Positions 57,635 to 64,000 of a DNA stretch of 64,000 bases are shown in pieces; position 1 is the stretch's first letter, and each line of letters starts with the position of its first letter. The notes beneath the pieces were generated by a model. That model was not told the DNA's origin. It saw nothing but the letters and a program-made list of their open reading frames with translations, and did not search any database. The position numbers and the translations under genes were made by a program. Origin of the DNA: Halorubrum sp. BV1 (GTDB lineage: Archaea > Halobacteriota > Halobacteria > Halobacteriales > Haloferacaceae); contig NZ_JQKV01000005.1 in the NCBI RefSeq assembly GCF_000746205.1, positions 62,001-126,000 of the forward strand, read 5' to 3'.

Positions 57635-58371
57635 TACTGCCTACCCTCCCCGTCGGTCTCAACGGCCGCGTAGGCGTCGTCAAAGAAGGCAACTTCGAGG
57701 TCGACGGTCCGGCAGAAGATTCGCTCGATCTCCCGTTCCCGTGCGGAAGAGACCGTCGGGCCATGGGCGTCCAACTGGCCGCGGAGCCAGGTCACGAATT
57801 CCTTGAAGGAGGGGTTGGCATGCAACGCTATCCAGTCGGCGAAGTAGAACGGAAGCCCGGCAGTCGATTCGTGTGCTGAAGCTTCGCGTGTCGCCCACTC
57901 GGCGTAGATCCACTCCGCTGGAACGATGGCTGCGAGTGTTTCGGCGTAGCCGCCCTCGCGGGCAGTACGACCGAGCAAGTCGACGAACGCGGCTGTGGTC
58001 GTGGACAGTTCTGTCTGTTTCCACCGAGCATCATCGACGCCAAGCGCGCTGAAGGAACGCTCGAAGTAGTCGTTTTCCTCGTCAGTCAGGGTGTCGAGAA
58101 ATTCGACGTGCGCGCGCTTCGCTGAGACATCGGGTGCTTGGGCCACTGCGAAGCCGAACGTACTCACGAGAACGTCCACGAACGCGTAGTCCTGGATGAG
58201 GTAGTCGGCGAAGACCGTCTCGGAGAGCGCGCCACTACCGATCTCACGGGTGAACCGATGATCGACGGCGTTCGTCCAGTCGGGTTCGGCACGCTCCCGC
58301 AGCCAGTCAGTGAACCGGGGGTCGCTGACGGTGGCCCGGTAGTCGTTATACCTATCGGGGACGTCCGTCAT
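57634..58371 (-). CDS. tenA: TenA family protein, lacking the classical active-site Cys (TenA_E-like)
   Basis: 245-residue all-helical TenA homologue (thiamine salvage). Start ATG 58371 overlaps the upstream tenA stop (ATGA). Features: DYLIQDYAFVDVLVSTFGFA, DEENDYFERSFSALGV, and IVPAEWIYAEWATREAS, the place where TenA_C proteins have Cys, here Ala-Glu-Trp, so it is TenA_E type. FADWIALHANPSFKEFVTWL is the usual C-terminal motif. TenA proteins hydrolyse aminopyrimidine derivatives or thiamine. Paired with a Cys-containing paralogue directly upstream. Confidence 0.92.
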   Translation of the reverse strand: MTDVPDRYNDYRATVSDPRFTDWLRERAEPDWTNAVDHRFTREIGSGALSETVFADYLIQDYAFVDVLVSTFGFAVAQAPDVSAKRAHVEFLDTLTDEENDYFERSFSALGVDDARWKQTELSTTTAAFVDLLGRTAREGGYAETLAAIVPAEWIYAEWATREASAHESTAGLPFYFADWIALHANPSFKEFVTWLRGQLDAHGPTVSSAREREIERIFCRTVDLEVAFFDDAYAAVETDGEGRQ

Positions 58372-59027
58372 AGACCCCACCCTTCTTGCGTGTAGGCCAT
58401 CTCCCAGAACCGATACTCGAGCTTCGCGCTAGTTAGAAACGCCGCCCTCATAGCGTCGTGTTCACCGGGAGACTGTTCGCCACATCGGTCAACGAAGTCG
58501 CGACACCAGCTTGTCGCGTCACGGAACTCGTCACTGGTGTACATCTCGATGAAGGGTGTGTACCGGTGTTCGTCGGTGGCGAGCGACGCCATATGCTCTC
58601 CGACGTCGAGGTAGCCCTGCATGCACGGGTACAGTGCGGCCGCGATCTCCGCAATCGAGCCCTCGTAAGCCGTCCGGATCAAAAAATTTGTGTAGGCCAC
58701 GCATGTGGGCGCCTTCTCGACTGCTTCGAGCTCGCCGTCGGAGATTCCGTAATCGGCCGCGAAGCCACGGTGAAGGTCCATTTCGTGGTCGAGCACTTGG
58801 TGGGCCACGCCGAGTAAGTGCGTCATCGTCTTCTCGTTGGTAGCCTTCGTGCCCGCAATCGCGAACAACCGAGCGTAGTCCAGGAGGTAGCGGTAATCCT
58901 GTTTGATCCAGTGCTCGAACGCCGCCTCGTCGAGAGTTCCGGTCGCGAGTTCGCGGACGAAGGGGTGCTCCTTCTGGGCCGCCCATACATCCTGTCCCGC
59001 CTCAAGAAGGGTATCGCTGAATGGCAC
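58368..59027 (-). CDS. tenA: TenA family aminopyrimidine aminohydrolase/thiaminase II (TenA_C type)
   Basis: 219-residue TenA. Motifs: FEHWIKQDYRYLLDYARLFA, HEMDLHRGFAADYGISDGEL, YTNFLIRTAYEGSIAEIAAA, then LYPCMQGYLDVGEHMAS with the catalytic-type cysteine, and YTPFIEMYTSDEFRDATSWC. Cysteine and surrounding tyrosines fit TenA_C enzymes, which regenerate the HMP pyrimidine from degraded thiamine. It is the first gene of the operon tenA-tenA-symporter-small subunit. Its promoter contains a long inverted repeat that may be a ThiR site (59053-59084). Confidence 0.93.
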   Translation of the reverse strand: MPFSDTLLEAGQDVWAAQKEHPFVRELATGTLDEAAFEHWIKQDYRYLLDYARLFAIAGTKATNEKTMTHLLGVAHQVLDHEMDLHRGFAADYGISDGELEAVEKAPTCVAYTNFLIRTAYEGSIAEIAAALYPCMQGYLDVGEHMASLATDEHRYTPFIEMYTSDEFRDATSWCRDFVDRCGEQSPGEHDAMRAAFLTSAKLEYRFWEMAYTQEGWGL

Positions 59028-59052
59028 TAGCGAGCCGTACCGTCTGAGAGAG

Positions 59053-59084
59053 GATATAACTTGCCTATATTAGTTAGTTATATC
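59053..59084 (-). promoter_or_regulatory. Inverted repeat in the tenA promoter, candidate ThiR operator
   Basis: GATATAACT (59053-59061) and AGTTATATC (59076-59084) form perfect 9-base arms with a 14-base spacer. On the minus strand the proximal arm (GTTATATC) also serves as TATA, about 27 bases before the start at 59027. GTTATATC recurs at 62162-62169 before the ThiD-ThiN gene. Confidence 0.6.
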
Positions 59085-59170
59085 TCGAACGTTGTCAATG
59101 GCTTCGAACCTGTAGTTGACGGCGATTTCACTATCGAACCGATGCAATAGATCCGCTTCGGTTCCGACGG

Positions 59171-59722
59171 TCAGTCCAGTTCGATCGTCCGATTCGCCCA
59201 AGAACGGAGTTCCGACAGTGCTGCCCGTTCCTGACGTGACACCGGGTCGTCCGTTCCAAGCTCGTCGGAATCGAACGCGTTGAGAACAGCGCAGCGCACA
59301 CGGTCGCAGTAGCCTGTGAGCGTATCTACCTCGACGAACGTGTGCTGGAGCGGGATGGTCGCGTCGTTGACGAAGACAGCGGTTGGATCCGGGGCAGCCT
59401 CCAGAACCTCGAGACCACGGGTGGCGTTGTCCTTCGCAAGTGTCGCCGATTCTGCCTCGTTGGCCCCTTCCGCCCGGGGGGCATGCGCGTCGAGGACGCC
59501 GTGCCAGACACCGTCAGGAATAGTAGTGAACCGGTCCAAGCGACCGCCAAGGATCTGGCCGTCGCGTTCTAGTTCGGGCGCGAACTCCAGAACCACGACT
59601 CCATCAGTACCATGCCGTCCAACCCAGGCCTCGAGGGCGCGGGCCGTGAGACGAGTCTTTCCGACCTGGGATGGCCCGACGATCAGCGTCGAGCCGGTCA
59701 ACGGGAACGGAAGCCCAGTCAC
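59171..59722 (-). CDS. P-loop NTP-binding protein coupled to the Nramp-like transporter
   Basis: 183-residue protein with Walker A in LTGSTLIVGPSQVGKTRLTA (residues 8-27), a Walker B-like VVVLEFAPELERDG, and a later hydrophobic strand AVFVNDATIPLQHTF. It resembles small ATPases that carry only the N-terminal core of a RecA/ABC-like fold. The ATG overlaps the transporter stop (ATGA), so the two are made together. It may regulate or energise the transporter, or be a GTPase-like switch; no family name is certain. Confidence 0.78.
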   Translation of the reverse strand: MTGLPFPLTGSTLIVGPSQVGKTRLTARALEAWVGRHGTDGVVVLEFAPELERDGQILGGRLDRFTTIPDGVWHGVLDAHAPRAEGANEAESATLAKDNATRGLEVLEAAPDPTAVFVNDATIPLQHTFVEVDTLTGYCDRVRCAVLNAFDSDELGTDDPVSRQERAALSELRSWANRTIELD

Positions 59723-61032
59723 GCTAGAGGCACCTCCTCGCGGACGTACTGTCCAAAGAGGACGAGCGTCGCGGCAGCGAGAACGAGCGCGAATATAAGT
59801 ACGAGTCCGGAAAGCAGATCGAGGCCGGTCGCGATCTGTACCCTGACGAAGTTGGCCGCGAGACCACCCGAAACGGCGAGTAAGGCAAGCCCGCCGAGGT
59901 TCGCGAGCGTTGAGTTCGAGGCGCCAACACTCTCAGCGTTCAACAGATAGAGGACGACGGCGATGGCGAAGGGCGTGCCAACCGTGCCAAGAGCCAGAAC
60001 GAGGACGAGCTGGCCGATGACCTCACCGCCGATGAACGCACCCGGCACCGATAACACAGCAAAGAGTGCGAGGAGCACCCGGTACCGCGTATCCTCGACG
60101 GTCGTGCCCCAGCCAAGTTTGTCGGCAACGAGGAACGGCGGAACGATGGTGTTGCCACCGAGCGTCGAGACGGCAGCGGCGCCGAGACCGAGCAGGAACA
60201 GCCACTTAGCGGCCGGGCCGACCAGGGGTCCGAGGGCTTGGGCTGCACCGACGGTCGTCAGATCCGGATCGGTCAGAGTACTCGCTGTGACAAGGAAGAT
60301 GGCGATGCTGTAGATGCCAAACGCGACGAGCATCGACGCCAGAACGTCCACCGTCGCGAGGTCATAGTCACGTTCCGTCCAGCCCCGGGCTCGCATCGTG
60401 TAGGAGTGCATGGTGATAAGCGTGATGTGGACCGCGCCCCCGAGGATGCCTGCAGCGACCAGTGCGCTGCCGCCGGGCAGCGTCGGTATCAACCCCTGGG
60501 TAGCCTGGCCGATGTCGATCGAGACGACGAATAGTGAGGCAACGAAGGCCAGGACGACCGCGGTGACTAGCAGCTTCGCGAAGAGCTCGACGAATCGGTA
60601 TCCCTGACCGGCCAGACCCAAAACGAGGATGCCGCCCCAGGCAATGCCCCAGAGGCGTGGGTCGATCCCAGTGATCGTCGCCGAAACGGAAGCGACCGTC
60701 TTCATGATGACGAGCTGGGCGACACCGGCCGCGATGACGACGTCCGCGACCAGGATCCACGCCCAGGTCTCTCCAAGATGGTCCTCGACGACGCCGACAA
60801 TTCCCCGCTCAGTAAGCAGCCCCAGCCGCATCGCGAGGTACTGTGCTAGGGTGCCAGCGACGGCAGAGAGCACGACAACCCAGAGGAGTTGATAGTCGAA
60901 GATCGCCCCCGCGGTGATTAGACTCGCCATCGTCGCTGGACCGGCGGCGATTGCCCCCGCGACCCAGGAGGGCCCCATCGCGCCGAAATACTCGCGGACT
61001 GTCCCGACCTCAAGTGAGTATTCGCTAGTCAT
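59719..61032 (-). CDS. Nramp-superfamily transporter with altered metal-binding motifs
   Basis: 437-residue membrane protein with 11 or so helices. Overall sequence follows Nramp transporters (MGPSWVAGAIAAGPATMASL; QYLAMRLGLLTERGIVGVVE; STLGGNTIVPPFLVADKLG). The canonical helix-1 DPGN is replaced by AGPAT, and the helix-6 metal MPH by HITLITMHSYTMRARGW, so the standard Mn2+/Fe2+ ligands are missing. Such divergent Nramp-related proteins transport other substrates (for example Mg2+ or Al-malate in other organisms). Located between TenA and ThiR/ThiDN genes and coupled to a P-loop protein, so a thiamine-related or Mg2+ substrate is possible. Confidence 0.87.
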   Translation of the reverse strand: MTSEYSLEVGTVREYFGAMGPSWVAGAIAAGPATMASLITAGAIFDYQLLWVVVLSAVAGTLAQYLAMRLGLLTERGIVGVVEDHLGETWAWILVADVVIAAGVAQLVIMKTVASVSATITGIDPRLWGIAWGGILVLGLAGQGYRFVELFAKLLVTAVVLAFVASLFVVSIDIGQATQGLIPTLPGGSALVAAGILGGAVHITLITMHSYTMRARGWTERDYDLATVDVLASMLVAFGIYSIAIFLVTASTLTDPDLTTVGAAQALGPLVGPAAKWLFLLGLGAAAVSTLGGNTIVPPFLVADKLGWGTTVEDTRYRVLLALFAVLSVPGAFIGGEVIGQLVLVLALGTVGTPFAIAVVLYLLNAESVGASNSTLANLGGLALLAVSGGLAANFVRVQIATGLDLLSGLVLIFALVLAAATLVLFGQYVREEVPLA

Positions 61033-61198
61033 ACTACCAGAGAATATTGGGTTGGGTAAAAAAGTACCCCGATGCGGACGCCGAGGAGTCGGCCTGGCCC
61101 GGTTAGGCCTGTGTCACTCGATGCGTACGGTTTCGATGAGATACGGACTTCGTTCACCGGTGGGCACGATTTATTGTGGGGCAACTGATCCTATCCGT

Positions 61199-62128
61199 AT
61201 GTCACTCCACCTCCCGAGCGAGATCGTCATTGAGCGGGTCCTCCCCACCATCCGTGTCTGTCTCGCCGGGGAACTAGCTAATCGGGAGATGACCCAGCAA
61301 GAGGTGGCAGAACATATCGGCGTCTCCCAGGCCGCCGTCTCGAAGTACATCAGCGGCGACGTAGCAGTCGAAGAACGCATCGAAGACCATCCGCTGACCG
61401 CCGAGACGGTTACGCGTATCGCCGAGGGGTTCGCCTCCGGACACATGGATGGGTACGAGGCGCTCGATGAACTGCTCGCGCTCGTTCGGGCTTTTGAAGA
61501 CCGTGGCCCGGTGTGTGAACTGCACGAGGAGGCGATGCCCTCGCTCGCCGGTCTCGGCTGTGACCTCTGTGTCCGTGGCACCGACGAGCGCCTCGCCGCA
61601 GAACGGGAGACGTTGACGGACGTCCGGACGGCGGCACGCATCCTTGCGACAGCACCCGGGATGGCGACATACGTCCCCAACGTCGGGACGAACGTCGGAT
61701 CTGCGCTCCCCGGTGCGAACGACGTTTCCGAGGTTGCAGCGATTCCCGGGCGGATCTATGCGGTCGACGGTCGCGTCGAAATCCCAGCAAACCCGGAATT
61801 CGGGGCATCGCGACACGTCGCGACGGTCGTGCTAGCTGCGATGGCCCAGGACGACGGGCTACGTGGTGCGGTCAACATCGCAACCGACGATGCGCTCCTC
61901 TCGACCGCTCGGGCCCGGGGGCTCGACCCGATGGAGTTCGACGCCGAGTACGATGACCGGAACCAGCGACTCCTGGATCGGTTCGCGTCTCGGGATGCCG
62001 TTCCGCGAGTCATCTACCACAGCGGCGCATTCGGGATCGAACCCATTACCTACGTCCTCGGGGAGACCGCGGAAGACGCCGCTCGCCTCGCGGTCTCGCT
62101 CCTCGAGACGGTCCAGGAAGCCGAGTGA
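61199..62128 (+). CDS. thiR: ThiR-type transcriptional regulator (HTH plus ThiN domain)
   Basis: 309-residue regulator. N-terminal Xre-like HTH: MTQQEVAEHIGVSQAAVSKY with ISGDVAVEERI (residues 27-60). A middle segment holds the paired cysteines LGCDLCVRG, and the C-terminal ThiN-like domain (about 135-300) reads YVPNVGTNVGSALPGANDVS, PGRIYAVDGRVEIP, EFGASRHVATVVLAAMA and VIYHSGAFGIEPITYVLGET. ThiN binds thiamine phosphate; fused to an HTH it is the known archaeal thiamine regulator ThiR. ATG 61199 lies about 27 bases after TTTATT (61170-61175), giving a leaderless message. Confidence 0.9.
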   Translation: MSLHLPSEIVIERVLPTIRVCLAGELANREMTQQEVAEHIGVSQAAVSKYISGDVAVEERIEDHPLTAETVTRIAEGFASGHMDGYEALDELLALVRAFEDRGPVCELHEEAMPSLAGLGCDLCVRGTDERLAAERETLTDVRTAARILATAPGMATYVPNVGTNVGSALPGANDVSEVAAIPGRIYAVDGRVEIPANPEFGASRHVATVVLAAMAQDDGLRGAVNIATDDALLSTARARGLDPMEFDAEYDDRNQRLLDRFASRDAVPRVIYHSGAFGIEPITYVLGETAEDAARLAVSLLETVQEAE

Positions 62129-62161
62129 CGCGGCTCGACCATTACCGATTTGTACTCGTCG

Positions 62162-62175
62162 GTTATATCACTGAT
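62162..62175 (+). promoter_or_regulatory. GTTATATC element directly upstream of the ThiD-ThiN start
   Basis: GTTATATCACTGAT occupies 62162-62175, immediately before the ATG at 62176. The octamer equals the arms of the inverted repeat in the tenA promoter. If it is a TATA box, transcription would begin near 62191 and translation would have to start at the internal ATG 62221; if it is a ThiR site, the start at 62176 stands. Confidence 0.5.
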
Positions 62176-63537
62176 ATGCCCACAGTACGAGGGCCAGCCC
62201 CGGTTGAGCTCCCCCAGGTCATGACGATCGCCGGGAGTGACTCGGGCGGTGGCGCCGGCATCCAAGCGGACCTCAAGACGATGGAGGCACTCGACACCTT
62301 TGCGACGAGTGCGATCACGAGCCTCACGGCACAGAACACCGTTGGCGTGGAGTCGATCCATCCCGTCCCGGTCGAGGAAATCGAGGCCCAGGTTGAGGCT
62401 ATCCGTACCGATTTCGATTTACAGGCCGTCAAGACAGGCATGTTGGGTGTTGAACCCGTCGTAGAGAGGGTTGCGTCGTACGCTGCTGACATGGACGTGC
62501 CCTTCGTCGTCGATCCGGTTATGGTCGCCGCCTCGGGCGACCAATTGCTCGATCATGACGCTGCAGCCGCCTACGAGGGGTTGATCGCCGAGTCAGCGGT
62601 CGTGACGCCAAACACTGACGAAGCCGAAATACTCACAGACATCCCGGTCAAGGATCCGGACTCGATGCAGGCTGCGGGGCAGAGACTCGTGGAGATGGGA
62701 GCCGACACAGCACTTGTGAAAGGTGGCCATGTCGGCGATGAGCATGTCGTTCGAGATGTCATCGTGACTCGGGACGACGTAACCACACTTGAGCACTCGA
62801 GAGTAGACTCGGACGCGACACACGGTTCGGGATGTACACTTTCGAGTGCGATCGCGGCACGACTGGCTCACGGCGATGACATCCCGGAGGCGATCGAATC
62901 CGGCGTGGCATTCATGACCCGCGCCATCAGATACCCGCTCGACGTCGGCGAGGGACCAGGACCGGTCCACCACCTCGCGAATATCCGGGATCGGTCAGCC
63001 AGACAGCCCACTCAGGAAGCTGTCGAGTCCGTCGTGGAGCAGCTGGTCTCTACTGGCGTGTCGTCGATCGTTCCGGAGGTTGGGATGAACGTGGTCGGGG
63101 CCACGCCCTACGCAGAACGGCCGGATGAGACCGTCGCCGTCGAGGGACGGATCGCCCGGACGATGACCGGAATCCGCGTGACGCGGGGAACACGCTTCGG
63201 CGCCTCGAGCCACGTCGCCCGCTTCCTGCTGTCGGCGCGGGAGCACGACCCCGACATCCGGTTCGCCGCGAACCTCCGGTTCGACGATTCCATCGAGGCA
63301 GCCCTGGAGAAGATTGATGCCCCAGTTGTCGAGATCGACCGCTCAAACGAACCGGAACCTGACGAGGAAGGCTCGACCATGGGCTGGGCGGCCGAGCGAG
63401 CCTTCGAGCAGGTCGAAACCACGCCGGCGGTCGTCTTCGACCGAGGTGACGTTGGCAAGGAACCGATCACGCGCATGCTTGCAAGCGACGCCGCCGATCT
63501 TGCGGCCCGTGCACTCTCGATAGCTGAGGAGTTATGA
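62176..63537 (+). CDS. thiD: Bifunctional ThiD-ThiN: HMP/HMP-P kinase and thiamine phosphate synthase
   Basis: 453-residue fusion. ThiD part (1-265): MTIAGSDSGGGAGIQADLKT, VDPVMVAASGDQLL, VTPNTDEAEIL, KGGHVGD and THGSGCTLSSAIAARLAHGD (anion-hole and catalytic Asp/Cys region of PfkB-type HMP kinases). ThiN part (about 280-450): IVPEVGMNVVGATPYAERPD, VEGRIARTMTGIRVTRGTRF and GASSHVARFLLSA, then VFDRGDVGKEPITRMLAS. It phosphorylates HMP twice and joins it to the thiazole phosphate. Start 62176 gives the usual short haloarchaeal N-terminus; 62221 is the alternative. Target of ThiR by context. Confidence 0.94.
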   Translation: MPTVRGPAPVELPQVMTIAGSDSGGGAGIQADLKTMEALDTFATSAITSLTAQNTVGVESIHPVPVEEIEAQVEAIRTDFDLQAVKTGMLGVEPVVERVASYAADMDVPFVVDPVMVAASGDQLLDHDAAAAYEGLIAESAVVTPNTDEAEILTDIPVKDPDSMQAAGQRLVEMGADTALVKGGHVGDEHVVRDVIVTRDDVTTLEHSRVDSDATHGSGCTLSSAIAARLAHGDDIPEAIESGVAFMTRAIRYPLDVGEGPGPVHHLANIRDRSARQPTQEAVESVVEQLVSTGVSSIVPEVGMNVVGATPYAERPDETVAVEGRIARTMTGIRVTRGTRFGASSHVARFLLSAREHDPDIRFAANLRFDDSIEAALEKIDAPVVEIDRSNEPEPDEEGSTMGWAAERAFEQVETTPAVVFDRGDVGKEPITRMLASDAADLAARALSIAEEL

Positions 63538-64000
63538 ACCGTCCGAGGGCAACTGGATTGCACAAAACTACCGACACTCGGACGACGATACCGCCAGCGT
63601 CCTCCGTGAGCTTGAGCAGCTGAAGCAGTTGCTCGATGAGACGCGAACAGAGCGCGGGTCTGCGTACGCTGCTGTCCCGTTCCTGTTCCTCGACACGCTC
63701 TCGACGATGACCCTCTACGTGGACGAAGGGCGTAACCGGAGCATCCACGCCGACCAACCCTCGGATCTCCTCGAGCCGGACAATATGGAGCATCTTGATC
63801 AGCCGATGTTCCTGCTCGGTCACGGCGTCGAGAACCCAGCCGACGGCATTCACGGCGACGAAGAGTACCTCTACGTCGTTGAACTTCCGACCCGGAACCC
63901 GTTCGAGGAGCCATCCGAGTGGACGGTCAAGGTGAGTGGTCACTCCGCATTCCCGCGCTGGGATGGTCCGACCGAGGAAGCCTTCGAGCGGGCCAGCTGG
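63534..64000 (+). pseudogene. Conserved haloarchaeal protein, frameshifted at its start and cut by the window edge
   Basis: An ATG at 63534 overlaps the ThiD-ThiN stop (ATGA) but its frame closes after about 30 codons. The GC3-rich, acidic coding frame is a different one: YEPSEGNWIAQNYRHSDDDT, LRELEQLKQLLDETRTERGS, YAAVPFLFLDTLSTMTLYVD, LDQPMFLLGHGVENPADG, and on to the last base of the window. This frame has a stop at 63521-63523 and no ATG, GTG or TTG before position 63700. One base missing between the ATG and about 63545 explains it. Could be a natural frameshift, a sequencing error, or an unusual start (CTG 63524). Family unnamed. Confidence 0.6.

Overview
The window looks like part of a large replicon (chromosome or megaplasmid with an integrated or plasmid-derived module) of a halophilic archaeon. 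Evidence: high GC with GC-biased third positions, strongly acidic predicted proteins, archaeal basal transcription factors (two TFBs and one TBP), a halocyanin-like lipoprotein, Tat-type signal peptides with lipoboxes, leaderless promoters (TATA box about 25 bases before the start codon), and ATGA start/stop overlaps in operons. No rRNA, tRNA, integrase, intact insertion sequence or CRISPR array was recognised.

Region 1 (1-25 kb), metal and respiration block. Cytochrome oxidase coxB-coxA (coxA runs off the left edge) faces a P1B ATPase with an unusual SPW membrane motif. Next come a multicopper oxidase, a CPBP protease, a TFB, and an arylsulfotransferase-like gene broken by frameshifts. A DtxR-type regulator is coupled to a GDT1-family (Mn efflux-like) transporter. 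A zinc/cadmium ATPase, a CDF exporter and a STAS protein form one operon. A second operon joins a multicopper oxidase, a ZIP permease and a blue copper lipoprotein, with a second DtxR-type regulator divergently placed beside it. The palindrome TTAGA-N4-TCTAA lies in the promoters of both regulators and of the oxidase-ZIP operon, so it is a good candidate for the shared metal-responsive operator. A broken histone-like gene and an intact TBP follow.

Region 2 (23.8-48 kb), mobile or conjugative-like module. Exonuclease VII subunits (the large one with a C-terminal membrane anchor) precede a type IV secretion-like operon: small membrane protein, large surface protein, lipoprotein, VirB6-like channel, PrgI/VirB3-like protein, VirB4-like ATPase, and a giant coupling ATPase with nuclease-like and primase-type winged-helix extensions. 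After a repeat-rich stretch come a primase-polymerase, several zinc-ribbon and unknown small proteins, a nucleotidyltransferase/HTH pair resembling AbiE toxin-antitoxin modules, an OB-fold ssDNA-binding protein behind a 740-base GC-rich palindrome-rich leader, and another TFB. No relaxase was found. Two dispersed DNA elements mark this module: three copies of a TTAACCAAC/GTTGGTTAA inverted repeat, each 9-14 bases after a stop codon, and a family of GC-rich hairpins with changing stems and a similar G-rich loop ahead of small accessory genes.

Region 3 (48-56 kb): an HTH regulator and a second heavy-metal ATPase, aconitase, and three small accessory proteins of the same plasmid-like kind, two of them preceded by the same hairpins.

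Region 4 (56-64 kb), thiamine salvage and synthesis: tandem TenA proteins (one with and one without the classical cysteine), a sodium/solute symporter with a tiny partner protein, an Nramp-related transporter with altered metal motifs coupled to a P-loop protein, a ThiR-type regulator, a ThiD-ThiN fusion, and a conserved gene that appears frameshifted at its start and continues past the right edge.
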